Positions 1 to 7,399 of a DNA stretch of 64,000 bases are shown one piece after another. The translations under genes were made by a program, and so were the position numbers. This stretch comes from Paractinoplanes polyasparticus (lineage in GTDB: Bacteria > Actinomycetota > Actinomycetes > Mycobacteriales > Micromonosporaceae). Each line of letters opens with the position of its first letter. Position 1 is the stretch's first letter. Location: contig NZ_JAHWFK010000044.1 of NCBI RefSeq assembly GCF_019710575.1, positions 43,644-107,643 of the forward strand, given 5' to 3'. The notes under the pieces are model-generated. The model had not been told where the DNA came from and did not search any database. It was given only the letters and a program-made list of their open reading frames with translations.

Positions 1-10
1 GAGCCGAAGC

Positions 11-1465
11 TCAGTTGACGGTCCGGCACCCGGCCGGATCGGCAGCGGGCGCGGACTCTGACGCCTGAGCGGACGGCGTACTGGTGGGTACGGAAGAGGG
101 CGGCGCCGCGACGGTGCTGCCGTTCGCGGCGGGCCGTGTCGTGGTGCTGCCGGGCAGCGCAGTGCTGCCGGCACGGTTGCTCGCCCCGGCCGAGGGTGCG
201 ACCGGCGGCACCGACGTGGGAGCCGGCGCGGTGGTGGGCACGATGCAAAGCGGCTTCAGATTCGGGTTGGTCGGCACGTCGTCGGTCAGTTCGGCGATCA
301 TGCGCTGGGCGTCCGGCCGGTCGTCGGCGTGGATGCCCTCCTTGACCCGCTCCTGCGCGACCACGGTGAGGTCGTCGAGGCGGGACGGACTGGTCTCGTT
401 GACGTTGGACAGGTCGAGGCCGGCGATCTCGCCCGGCACCCCGCGGAAGATCGCGAGTTGACCGGCCTCGGTCGCGCCGACGTAATACTGCTTCTGCGTG
501 TACTGGTAACCCAGCCACAGGCCCCCGCCGAGCACCCCGAGCAGCACCAGCACGAGCAGCGCGGCCCGCACCGGATGGCCCTTCGGTTCCGGCTCGGCGT
601 AGTTGTCGTTCTCGGGCTGCGGCTGCGCCGGACGCGGCGCCTGGAGCGCGGCGGCCCGGGCGGCCGAGGTCGAGCTGTCGGCAACCGTGTTGTTGCCCCG
701 GTCGAGCGAGGCGGCGCCACCCACGATCGGCGCCTGCTCGACGATGTCGTGGTCGGTCGCATCGGCGATGACGACCGTGATGTTGTCGGGGCCGCCGCCG
801 CGCAGCGCGAGCTGCACCAGCCGCTCGACACAGGCCTGCGGATCGGCGATCTCACGCATCGTCTGCCCGATGGTGTCGGAGCTGACCACGCCGGAGAGGC
901 CGTCGCTGCAGATCAGGTAGCGGTCACCCTTGAGCACCTGACGGACGGAGTACTCCGGATCGATGTCGCGGCCGTCGAGCGCGCGGGTGAGCAGCGACCG
1001 CTGTGGGTGGCTGCTTGCCTCCTCCGGGCTGACCCGGCCCTCGTCGACCAGCATCTGGACGTACGTGTCGTCCTTGGTGATCTGGGCGAACTCGTTGTTG
1101 CGGAGTAGGTAGGCCCGGCTGTCACCGATGTGCACCATGCCGAACTTGCTGCCCGAGAAGAGCACCGCGGTCAGCGTGGTGCCCATGCCCTCGAGCTGCG
1201 GATTCGCGTCGACGGTGTCACGAAGGTGCTGGTTGGCCGTGCCCACCGCGTGACGCAGCGCGTCGACCATGGCGTCCCCGGGGACGTCCTCGTCGAGCGG
1301 CGCCATCGCGGCGATGACGATGTTGGACGCGACGTCACCAGCAGCCATACCGCCCATGCCGTCGGCGACGGCAAGGAGCCGAGGCCCGGCATACACGGAG
1401 TCCTGGTTGAGGTCTCGGATCAGACCGCGGTCGCTCTGAGCGGCATAGCGCAGGGTCAGGGTCAT
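11..1465 (-). CDS. pstP: PP2C-family Ser/Thr protein phosphatase PstP
   Basis: Metal-dependent protein phosphatase that should reverse the action of PknA/PknB-type kinases in cell-wall and division control. The 484-residue protein has an N-terminal PP2C domain with ADGMGG (34-39), GDSRAY (114-119), CSDGL (186-190) and GGPDNIT (224-230), which include the metal-binding aspartates. One membrane segment follows at about 300-320, then a Pro/Ser/Thr/Ala-rich external tail. The start overlaps the fhaB stop by 4 nt, so the two are translationally coupled. The order fhaA-fhaB-pstP is the conserved actinobacterial arrangement; rodA, pbpA, pknA and pknB would be expected just beyond the left edge. Confidence 0.95.
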   Translation of the reverse strand: MTLTLRYAAQSDRGLIRDLNQDSVYAGPRLLAVADGMGGMAAGDVASNIVIAAMAPLDEDVPGDAMVDALRHAVGTANQHLRDTVDANPQLEGMGTTLTAVLFSGSKFGMVHIGDSRAYLLRNNEFAQITKDDTYVQMLVDEGRVSPEEASSHPQRSLLTRALDGRDIDPEYSVRQVLKGDRYLICSDGLSGVVSSDTIGQTMREIADPQACVERLVQLALRGGGPDNITVVIADATDHDIVEQAPIVGGAASLDRGNNTVADSSTSAARAAALQAPRPAQPQPENDNYAEPEPKGHPVRAALLVLVLLGVLGGGLWLGYQYTQKQYYVGATEAGQLAIFRGVPGEIAGLDLSNVNETSPSRLDDLTVVAQERVKEGIHADDRPDAQRMIAELTDDVPTNPNLKPLCIVPTTAPAPTSVPPVAPSAGASNRAGSTALPGSTTTRPAANGSTVAAPPSSVPTSTPSAQASESAPAADPAGCRTVN

Positions 1466-1944
1466 GGCCGTAACTCGAGGGAAGTGCGCCCGATCCGGAT
1501 CGGCACGCCAAGGGGGACGGGAGTAGGTCCGGAGACCTTACCGCGGTCGAGATAGGTGCCGTTCGTCGAGCCGACATCCTCGACGAACCACTGACCGTCG
1601 CGCGGAACGAGCCGTGCGTGCCGCGCCGAGGCGAAGTCATCGGTGATGACGAGGGTCGAATCCTCGGCACGCCCGATGGTGATCGGAGCCTCGCCCAGCG
1701 TGATGCGGGTGCCGGCCAGGTTGCCGGCGGTAACCACGAGCTGCCTGGCGGCCTTACCGCGTTTCGCCTTCGCCGGCCGGCCCTCGGGAACCGCGCCACC
1801 CACCCCCCGAGGGCTGGCGACGATGCTCTTGGACCGGACCCCAGCGAAGAGATCCCGGCGGATCACCCCGACGACCGTGAACACGAAGATCCACAGCAGG
1901 ATGAGAAAGCCGAACCGGGCGACGGTGAGGACGAATTCGGGCAA
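1462..1944 (-). CDS. fhaB: Membrane-anchored FHA-domain protein FhaB/FipA
   Basis: Phosphothreonine-binding adaptor of the division and cell-wall machinery. The 160-residue protein has one N-terminal membrane helix (about 8-27), a basic linker, and a C-terminal FHA domain with ITIGRAEDS, SARHARL and GSTNGTYL motifs that carry the phosphopeptide-binding Arg, Ser and Asn. The start is a TTG codon giving MPEFVLTVARFGF, which matches the usual family N-terminus. It lies 5 nt downstream of the fhaA stop and overlaps pstP by 4 nt. The family function comes from mycobacterial and streptomycete homologues. Confidence 0.93.
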   Translation of the reverse strand: MPEFVLTVARFGFLILLWIFVFTVVGVIRRDLFAGVRSKSIVASPRGVGGAVPEGRPAKAKRGKAARQLVVTAGNLAGTRITLGEAPITIGRAEDSTLVITDDFASARHARLVPRDGQWFVEDVGSTNGTYLDRGKVSGPTPVPLGVPIRIGRTSLELRP

Positions 1945-1949
1945 GGTGC

Positions 1950-2726
1950 CTAGCCGTCCACTCGGAATGTCAGCGTGGTCGTGCCCAGCTGGATCATGTC
2001 GCCCGGGTTGAGCGCCACGGCCGAGACGCGCTGGCCGTTCACCATCGTGCCGTTGGTCGACCCCAGGTCGGTCAGCACGACCTGGTTGCCGTCGTAGTCG
2101 AGCCGGGCGTGCCGGCGCGAGATGCCGACGTCGGGCAGGCGCAGGTTGGCCTGGTCGCCACGGCCGATCACGGTCGAGCCCATCTGCAGCGGGTAGGTGC
2201 GCCCGTCACCGGAGATGAGACCCACGCCGCCGCGCCCGTTCGGAGCACCGCCGCCGCCGTGCGGCGGGTAGCCGCCGTGCTGCTGCTGTTGCTCGTAGGG
2301 CGGGTACTGCGGGCCCGCGTCGTACGCCGGCTGCTGCACCGGGGCGACCTCGCCACCGGTGTAGACCTCGGCGGTGACCCGGAACATGCCCGTGTCGAGC
2401 CCGTCACCACGCTCGATCTCGACGATCACGTCGCCGTAGACGGTCCAGGCCTGCTCGCCGATGAACTCGGCCTGTGACTGTGCGAGTTCCTGGGCCAGCG
2501 CGGCGGCGTAGGGCGCCAACCGGCTGTGGTCGTAGGGCGAAAGGTCGATCACGTAGCGATTCGGCACCAGCGTGCGGCCACCGGCAAGGATGGCCTTGTG
2601 CGCCTCGGCCTCCCGCTGCATGGCATTCAGAATCTCCACCGGGTGCACGACACCCTTGAACACCTTCGCGAAGGCCCCCTCAACCAGGCCTTCCAATCGC
2701 TTTTCAAAGCGCTGCAGCACGCTCAC
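1950..2726 (-). CDS. fhaA: DUF3662 and FHA domain protein FhaA
   Basis: Cytoplasmic phosphothreonine-binding regulator of peptidoglycan synthesis. In mycobacteria it binds phosphorylated MviN. I chose the GTG at 2726 (VSVLQRFEKRLEGLVE), which is preceded by GAGGAGG five nt upstream and matches the family start; this gives 258 residues. An upstream in-frame ATG at 2870 would add 48 atypical residues. The N-terminal DUF3662 region (about 1-115) is followed by a Gln/Gly/Pro-rich linker (about 125-170) and a C-terminal FHA domain with TVIGRGDQAN, ISRRHARL and GSTNGTMVNG. It is the first gene of fhaA-fhaB-pstP. Confidence 0.93.
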   Translation of the reverse strand: MSVLQRFEKRLEGLVEGAFAKVFKGVVHPVEILNAMQREAEAHKAILAGGRTLVPNRYVIDLSPYDHSRLAPYAAALAQELAQSQAEFIGEQAWTVYGDVIVEIERGDGLDTGMFRVTAEVYTGGEVAPVQQPAYDAGPQYPPYEQQQQHGGYPPHGGGGAPNGRGGVGLISGDGRTYPLQMGSTVIGRGDQANLRLPDVGISRRHARLDYDGNQVVLTDLGSTNGTMVNGQRVSAVALNPGDMIQLGTTTLTFRVDG

Positions 2727-2950
2727 CGGCTCCTCCTCGGCTTCCGAGGACATGATGGTATCCGGCCGCCGCTTGCGCACCTGTTGCGCAAGGTCGACCG
2801 GCACTTCTGACCCTCGTATGACACCCGTAGACGCCGTGCTAGTCTTCCCTGGCGTCGCGGGCGATATCAACTCGCTTGGTGACGTGCGACAGCGTAGTCT
2901 GTCGCAGCCAGTAACAAAAAGTCAGGTCTTCGGCCTGTCTTATAAGCCAC

Positions 2951-3033
2951 GGGGATGTGGCGGAATGGCAGACGCGCACGGTTCAGGTCCGTGTGTCCGA
3001 AAGGACGTGGGGGTTCAACTCCCCCCATCCCCA
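2951..3033 (+). tRNA. tRNA-Leu (anticodon CAG)
   Basis: Cloverleaf of 83 nt. The acceptor GGGGATG pairs with CATCCCC, followed by discriminator A. The anticodon stem CACGG/CCGTG encloses TTCAGGT, so the anticodon is CAG. A long variable arm (GTCC-GAAA-GGAC) marks a class II tRNA, and the T arm is GGGGG-TTCAACT-CCCCC. The 3' CCA is not encoded. It lies divergent to fhaA. Confidence 0.97.
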
Positions 3034-3468
3034 CGAGTCGCAGGCGCAGAGTGTCCGCTGAGAAGCGCGGACCTCTGCGCCTCGTCATTTCTGCTCAAGG
3101 GGCCGAGCCCCCTGAAACCCCGCGGTGCGGGTGTGGGCTTAGCGGGATATCTCACTCTGGCTGCATGGGTGCCGGCTTCGCCGGGGACCGGGTTTATCGG
3201 ATAAAAGTCGCTTACCGGTCATGGAATGTTGCTCTGCGTGGTTGGTCACGGTCTGGTTCCAACCTTGAGACCTGCGGGCGTAGAGGGACCCTCGGATCAC
3301 GGGATCGGGTGCTGCCGGGGTCACGGATGGCGCACGGGCGGTGGGTCGCGGAATCGGGAGCTGACGTGTCGCGGATGGGCGCACGGGCCCTGGGTCACGG
3401 GATCGGGCCGGAGGGGATGAGCCCGGACGGGTGATGGGGGTTCTGGTCGCTATGCTCGGCGGCGGAAA
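3034..3468. other. Intergenic region with repeat-family element; no gene seen
   Basis: 435 bp without a convincing reading frame. It holds the tRNA-Leu terminator, then at 3098-3166 a G/C-run element (GGGGCCGAGCCCCCTGAAAC...) that is the reverse complement of repeats at 39026-39338. At about 3290-3415 there is an imperfect duplication of a TCACGG...CACGGG...ATCGGG block. A TATGCT hexamer at about 3450 could be a -10 box for the gene at 3469. Confidence 0.6.
3042..3088 (+). terminator. Rho-independent terminator of tRNA-Leu
   Basis: AGGCGCAGAG (3042-3051) pairs with CTCTGCGCCT (3073-3082). An inner stem of GTCCGC/GCGGAC type surrounds the loop, and CGTCATTT follows. It starts 8 nt after the tRNA. 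The inner stem and loop resemble those of the tRNA-Ile terminator at 39336-39382. Confidence 0.8.
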
Positions 3469-4320
3469 ATGGCTGGAGAAACACTTACGTCAGGGGTGCC
3501 GACCGTGACTGCCGCTACCGGGACGGGCAAGCGCAGTGTGCTTGGTGTGCTCGTTGACATCACTGACTACGCGGACGCCACGGCGCGGATCATGGAAGCC
3601 GCGCGGGAGCGGCGTGGGTACGCGGTCACGGCGCTGGCGGTGCACGGAGTCATGACGGGTGTGCAGGACAAGGAGCACAACCGCCGGCTGAACTCCTTCG
3701 ATCTGGTCACGCCGGACGGGCAGCCGGTGCGGTGGGCGCTCAACACGGTGCACAAGGCCGGGCTCGCCGACCGGGTCTACGGGCCGACACTGACGCTCAA
3801 GGTTGTCGAGCAGGCCGCAGCCGAGGGTCTTCCTGTCTATCTGTACGGATCCACGCAGCCCACGCTCGACCGGCTGGTGCCGGCGCTGGAAGGCATGTTC
3901 CCGGCGCTCAAGATCGCCGGCGTCGAGGCGTCGAAGTTCCGGATGTCGCACCCGGGCGAGGCCGGCGAGATCGCCGAGCGCATCAAGGCGTCGGGCGCGC
4001 GCATCGTTCTGGTGGGGCTCGGGTGCCCGCGGCAAGAAATCTTCACGTACGTCATGCGTCCGCTTCTTGACATGCCGCTGCTGGCGGTCGGCGCCGCCTT
4101 CGATTACCACGCGGGACTGCTCAGGAACCCGCCCGCATGGATGCAGAAGTACGCCCTCGAATGGCTGTGGCGCCTGGGCCTCGAGCCGAAGCGGCTGTGG
4201 AAGCGGTATGTGCTGCTCAACCCGGCCTACCTGGTCCGGCTGGCCGCTCAGCGCAGCGGCCTGTGGAAGGCCACCCCGCCCCCGCCGACCACCGAGCCGG
4301 TCACCAGCTTCTCCGTGTGA
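3469..4320 (+). CDS. WecG/TagA/CpsF-family glycosyltransferase (GT26)
   Basis: Predicted to move an amino-sugar from a nucleotide sugar to an undecaprenyl-linked acceptor in cell-surface glycopolymer synthesis. The 283-residue protein shows the family motifs TPDGQPV (81-87), GLGCPRQEIF (183-192) and VGAAFDYHAG (207-216), plus a C-terminal basic and aromatic segment (EWLWRLGLEPKRLWKRY) that peripherally attaches such enzymes to the membrane. ATG 3469 is used. GTG 3505 is also possible because residues 1-12 look non-conserved. The acceptor and product cannot be read from sequence. It stands alone upstream of a small membrane protein. Confidence 0.88.
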   Translation: MAGETLTSGVPTVTAATGTGKRSVLGVLVDITDYADATARIMEAARERRGYAVTALAVHGVMTGVQDKEHNRRLNSFDLVTPDGQPVRWALNTVHKAGLADRVYGPTLTLKVVEQAAAEGLPVYLYGSTQPTLDRLVPALEGMFPALKIAGVEASKFRMSHPGEAGEIAERIKASGARIVLVGLGCPRQEIFTYVMRPLLDMPLLAVGAAFDYHAGLLRNPPAWMQKYALEWLWRLGLEPKRLWKRYVLLNPAYLVRLAAQRSGLWKATPPPPTTEPVTSFSV

Positions 4321-4411
4321 TCCCCGCCGGCGAGGGGTCTCGGGGTAATCGACGACACTTCCCCTACGGGACCGGTGGGGTGATAACCCGGTTTCGCGTC
4401 GGAGCCCATCG

Positions 4412-5026
4412 GTGAACGCTGTCGATGTGAACATCGTCGCGGACCTCATCCTCGCCGGCGCCCTCGTCGCCGTCTGGCTCACGGCCGGGCTGCTGGCCGA
4501 CGCGCTGCCGTCGGCCCGTTCGGCGCTCCAGATGCGGCACCGGGCCGGCCTGCTCACCGCGCTGGTCGCCGGGGGTGCGGCCGTGTTCGTCGCGATCCCG
4601 CTGGTCACCGGCCTGCTGCCGGGCGACTCGACGGCGCCGGCGGCGGCTCTGCTGCCGGCCGTTCCCGCTCTTGTCGCCCTGACTGCCACCCTGCGCCGGG
4701 TGGCTCAGGTACGCCGCGGTGCGAGCGCCTTCGACACCGCGCCGCAGACGCCGGTGCCGCCTGCCCTGCGCGCGGCCGCCGCACATCCGCTGATTCTGGT
4801 GCCGCTGCAGGTCACGGGCTTGGCTACGTTGATCAGCCTGCCGATCGCGGGTGGGCTGGTCGAGGTGCCGGGCGCCGACCTGGCCGGCATCGCGATCACC
4901 GTGGTCGGGGTGGCCGTGCTGGCGATCGGCATCCGGGCCGGGCTGCGGCACAGCCGGCTCAGCCTTCAGGTGCTGGCTCCGATCGGCCGCAACCGGCTAC
5001 GGGCGCCGGTCGACTCGTCCCGCTGA
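4412..5026 (+). CDS. Hypothetical multi-pass membrane protein
   Basis: 204 residues that I do not recognise as a named family. Several hydrophobic segments are visible at about 9-27, 47-67, 77-95, 127-146 and 152-173, suggesting four or five membrane passes. The C-terminal end is basic and hydrophilic. The start is GTG, with GGAG 7 nt upstream. It follows the WecG-like gene by 91 nt on the same strand, so co-transcription is possible but not shown. Confidence 0.75.
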   Translation: MNAVDVNIVADLILAGALVAVWLTAGLLADALPSARSALQMRHRAGLLTALVAGGAAVFVAIPLVTGLLPGDSTAPAAALLPAVPALVALTATLRRVAQVRRGASAFDTAPQTPVPPALRAAAAHPLILVPLQVTGLATLISLPIAGGLVEVPGADLAGIAITVVGVAVLAIGIRAGLRHSRLSLQVLAPIGRNRLRAPVDSSR

Positions 5027-5028
5027 GC

Positions 5029-5481
5029 TCAGCTCTTCTTGGCTTCCTGCACGTACAGCAGCTCGAGGATCGACCGCGCCGCCTCGAACCACCGGTCCAG
5101 CCAGTCCGATGTGGGCAGTGTGCCGCGGGCGGGCAGCTCCAGGAGCAGGCCACGCAGCAGCGGGTGATCGGCCATCGACTCCGACGAGCCGGAATCGGGC
5201 CAGCCGCTGGACGGGAAGACCGGCTCGCTGAGCCCGTGCAGGTCGAGCGACGGCAGCTGGGCCGCACGGTCGAGCGGGCTGGTCGGCTCGATGCTGTGCG
5301 ACCGCCCCGGCGACCGGGTCGGCAGGCCCGAGGAGCTGCCCCGCGACATCAGCTCGCCGTCCGAGGTGTCTCCGGAGAGTGCCGCGTCCCGCCGGTTCTG
5401 CCGGTACGCGCTGACTCCGCCGCTGAACCTGTCCTGCGCCGTCGACGAGCTGCTGCTGAGGTTTTCCGAACCAATCGTCAT
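5029..5481 (-). CDS. Hypothetical protein downstream of the DUF397/XRE pair
   Basis: 150 residues with no recognised family. The N-terminal half is Ser/Gly/Arg-rich and probably disordered. The C-terminal 60 residues are more ordered, with a hydrophobic helix (LDRWFEAARSILELLYV) near the end. The ATG is preceded by a GGCAGG-like ribosome site. It is the third gene on the minus strand after the XRE regulator and the DUF397 protein, and may belong to that locus. Confidence 0.65.
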   Translation of the reverse strand: MTIGSENLSSSSSTAQDRFSGGVSAYRQNRRDAALSGDTSDGELMSRGSSSGLPTRSPGRSHSIEPTSPLDRAAQLPSLDLHGLSEPVFPSSGWPDSGSSESMADHPLLRGLLLELPARGTLPTSDWLDRWFEAARSILELLYVQEAKKS

Positions 5482-5636
5482 CTGTCTGCCCTGCCTCGTT
5501 CGGGGAATTGACCCCGCCGGTGTGCGCGGTCCGGACCGCGCTTTTGGCGTTCAACGAGGCGAGCGCGGAAATGACTACGGCCGGCTCCCCCGCACCGGAC
5601 GGGAGGGGCCGGCCGCAGCTCGGCGGACCTGGCGGT

Positions 5637-5861
5637 TCAGAGGTCGAACTCGCCGTCCTTGGCTCCGCCCACGAACGCGTCCCACTCGGCGGCGGTGAAG
5701 ATCAGCGCCGCTCCGAGCGGGTCCTTGGAGTCGCGGACCGCGATCGCCTCGTCGACGAATGCGACCTCGACGCAGTTGTCGGAGTTCGGCCCACTGCGAG
5801 TGCTCTTGAACCACTGTGCCCGGCTCAGATCGACCCGGAGACCCTTCGCTTCGATTTCCAC
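5637..5861 (-). CDS. DUF397 domain protein
   Basis: Small acidic protein of 74 residues with the DUF397 pattern (WFKSTRSG, NCVEVAF, VRDSKDP, FTAAEWDAFV). Such proteins sit beside XRE-DUF5753 regulators in actinobacteria (WhiJ/BldB-type loci) and are thought to modulate the partner regulator. The start is GTG with GAGGAG 5 nt upstream. It overlaps the 3' end of the upstream regulator gene by 37 nt in another frame, so expression is likely coupled. Confidence 0.92.
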   Translation of the reverse strand: MEIEAKGLRVDLSRAQWFKSTRSGPNSDNCVEVAFVDEAIAVRDSKDPLGAALIFTAAEWDAFVGGAKDGEFDL

Positions 5862-6712
5862 AATGGCTCCTCTGCCAGCATTTGAATCATCCCGATGGAC
5901 TCCTCCGGTGGGAGGGCCGTCGTCCGGATGGTTTCGAAGATGGAGATGTACTTGCTGAGCTCCTCGGCCTTCTCGAGAAACAGGCCACCGGTCGCGTTCT
6001 CGGTGAACACCACGTCGGCGTCGCCTTCCTCCTCGAACTCGAGAATGGCGAACGTGCCGTCCATCCCGGCGTGCGCACCCGCCGCGAACGGCAAGATCTG
6101 CAACGTCACGTTCGGCAACCGGGCCGTCGTGATCAATCTGGCTAACTGATCACGCATGACCTCGTCGCCGCCGACCGGCCGGCTCACCACCGCCTCATCG
6201 AGCACCACCCAAAGATCGATCGGATCGTCCTGAATCAATAACGACTGCCGTTCCATCCGGACGCGCACCCGCTGCTCGATTTCCTGGTCGCTGTCCCCCG
6301 ACCGGGCGGCCCGAATCATCGCAATTGCATACTCTTCGCTCTGCAACAGACCCGGAATGACCTGCGACTCGTACGTGCGGACCAGCCTCGCGGCGGCCTC
6401 GAGGCCGACATAGGCGCCGGTAAGAACGGTCGAAAAGGGGTGCCACCATCCCTTTTGCCGTGCTTCTCGGGCAATTTGGACAAGCTCCAGCTTCGCCTCG
6501 TCGGAAACGCCGTAAATGTCCATCATGGCCGAGACATCACCGGGAGTAGCACTGGTATGCCCCGTCTCAATTCGGGACACTTTGGACGTGGAACAACCGA
6601 GTCGCTCCGCCACCATGTCGATCGTGACCCGAGCGGCCTCGCGGTGCCGGCGCAACTCGACACCCAGCCGGCGGCGGCGAATGGTGGGACTGCGATGTTG
6701 ATTCACAGCCAC
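5825..6712 (-). CDS. XRE-family regulator with DUF5753 domain (WhiJ-like)
   Basis: DNA-binding regulator of about 295 residues. A helix-turn-helix of XRE type lies near the N-terminus (LGVELRRHREAARVT, MVAERLGCSTSKVSRIETG). A DUF5753 domain fills the rest, including the typical VIPGLLQSEEYA and LQILPFAAGAHAGM segments. The start is probably GTG 6712 or GTG 6706, both just downstream of AGGAG; the ATG at 6730 lacks a ribosome site. It is followed by the overlapping DUF397 gene. Target and signal are unknown; relatives affect development and antibiotic production in Streptomyces. Confidence 0.9.
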   Translation of the reverse strand: MAVNQHRSPTIRRRRLGVELRRHREAARVTIDMVAERLGCSTSKVSRIETGHTSATPGDVSAMMDIYGVSDEAKLELVQIAREARQKGWWHPFSTVLTGAYVGLEAAARLVRTYESQVIPGLLQSEEYAIAMIRAARSGDSDQEIEQRVRVRMERQSLLIQDDPIDLWVVLDEAVVSRPVGGDEVMRDQLARLITTARLPNVTLQILPFAAGAHAGMDGTFAILEFEEEGDADVVFTENATGGLFLEKAEELSKYISIFETIRTTALPPEESIGMIQMLAEEPLWKSKRRVSGSI

Positions 6713-6755
6713 CAGTCTCCTGTCGATCATTTAGCGATTCAAGTTGACCGTTGCC

Positions 6756-6767
6756 TACCGATCGGTA
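6756..6767. promoter_or_regulatory. Perfect 12-bp palindrome upstream of the XRE gene
   Basis: TACCGATCGGTA is a perfect inverted repeat 44 nt upstream of the regulator start, in the gap between it and the plus-strand gene at 7096. It could be an autoregulatory operator. No promoter has been mapped. Confidence 0.4.
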
Positions 6768-6783
6768 ATCACGAAGGGCTGAC

Positions 6784-6796
6784 ATGCAACTTGCAT
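6784..6796. promoter_or_regulatory. ATGCAA-C-TTGCAT inverted repeat
   Basis: A 6-bp inverted repeat with a 1-nt centre, 17 bp from the 12-bp palindrome. Together the two make a plausible operator cluster for the XRE-DUF5753 regulator. This assignment is inference. Confidence 0.4.
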
Positions 6797-7095
6797 CGAC
6801 CCCACTCGTGGTGCAATCTTTTCGGTATGGCCCACGTCACTACGCCCATCCGGGCGATGCGGCTGGGCCCCGCTCAACCCTCAGATGCGCCATCGTTAAC
6901 GGGGTACCGATCTTAATGTTCGTCCGACGTGGACTGATCCACTTTCGGGCGGCCACCGGATCGGTGACGGTGACGTTGTGCAACGCTTTTGATGATTGGC
7001 ATCACCAGAGGCTTGCACTGCGGTTTTTGCCGGGCACACTTGGTGCTTTCGTGTCAAGGTTCGTCCCGCGACGAAGTTTCAGGGCAGGAGATGAC

Positions 7096-7395
7096 GTGCT
7101 TCCTCGGTCCGGTGATGTTCTCCACGTGACGAAGGCGGCGAGCGTCCAATTCGCAGCGCCGATGCTGTTCCGTGTCATCCGGGTCCACGACTGGCCGACC
7201 TACGACGGCTGGATCTGGCTGGACGGATACGAGCTGAACGCAGCGGGGGACGCGGTGGAGCGGCGATCGATCTTCGTTCAGGTCAGCGGCTTGCGGGCCG
7301 TCGGCAAGGCGCCCGACCCCCGGGCGCGCAACGGCCGCCAGCCCGGCCTGGTCAGCGGCACGGTCCAGCCCCGCGCGGTCCGTTCCAACCGCTGA
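7096..7395 (+). CDS. Hypothetical 99-residue protein
   Basis: I place the start at GTG 7096 because AGGAG lies 5 nt upstream and conserved-looking sequence begins here (VLPRSGDVLHVTKAASVQF). No named family is recognised. The protein is rich in aromatic residues in the middle (DWPTYDGWIWLDGYELN), suggesting a compact beta-rich fold, and ends in a basic Arg/Pro tail. It is transcribed away from the XRE/DUF397 locus and converges on the PASTA gene with only 4 nt between them. Confidence 0.7.
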   Translation: MLPRSGDVLHVTKAASVQFAAPMLFRVIRVHDWPTYDGWIWLDGYELNAAGDAVERRSIFVQVSGLRAVGKAPDPRARNGRQPGLVSGTVQPRAVRSNR

Positions 7396-7399
7396 CCGG

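Larger units (their letters stand above)
6731..7095. other. Intergenic region between the XRE regulator and the 99-residue gene
   Basis: 365 bp that hold the two inverted repeats listed separately. A plus-strand reading frame runs through from 6784, but its upstream 104 codons look non-coding in composition and no ribosome site precedes them. I therefore treat the region as regulatory rather than coding. Confidence 0.55.

Noticed and set aside
6784..7095. Extension of the 99-residue gene to the upstream ATG at 6784
   Set aside because: The upstream part covers the operator-like palindrome and lacks a ribosome site, while GTG 7096 has AGGAG at ideal spacing.
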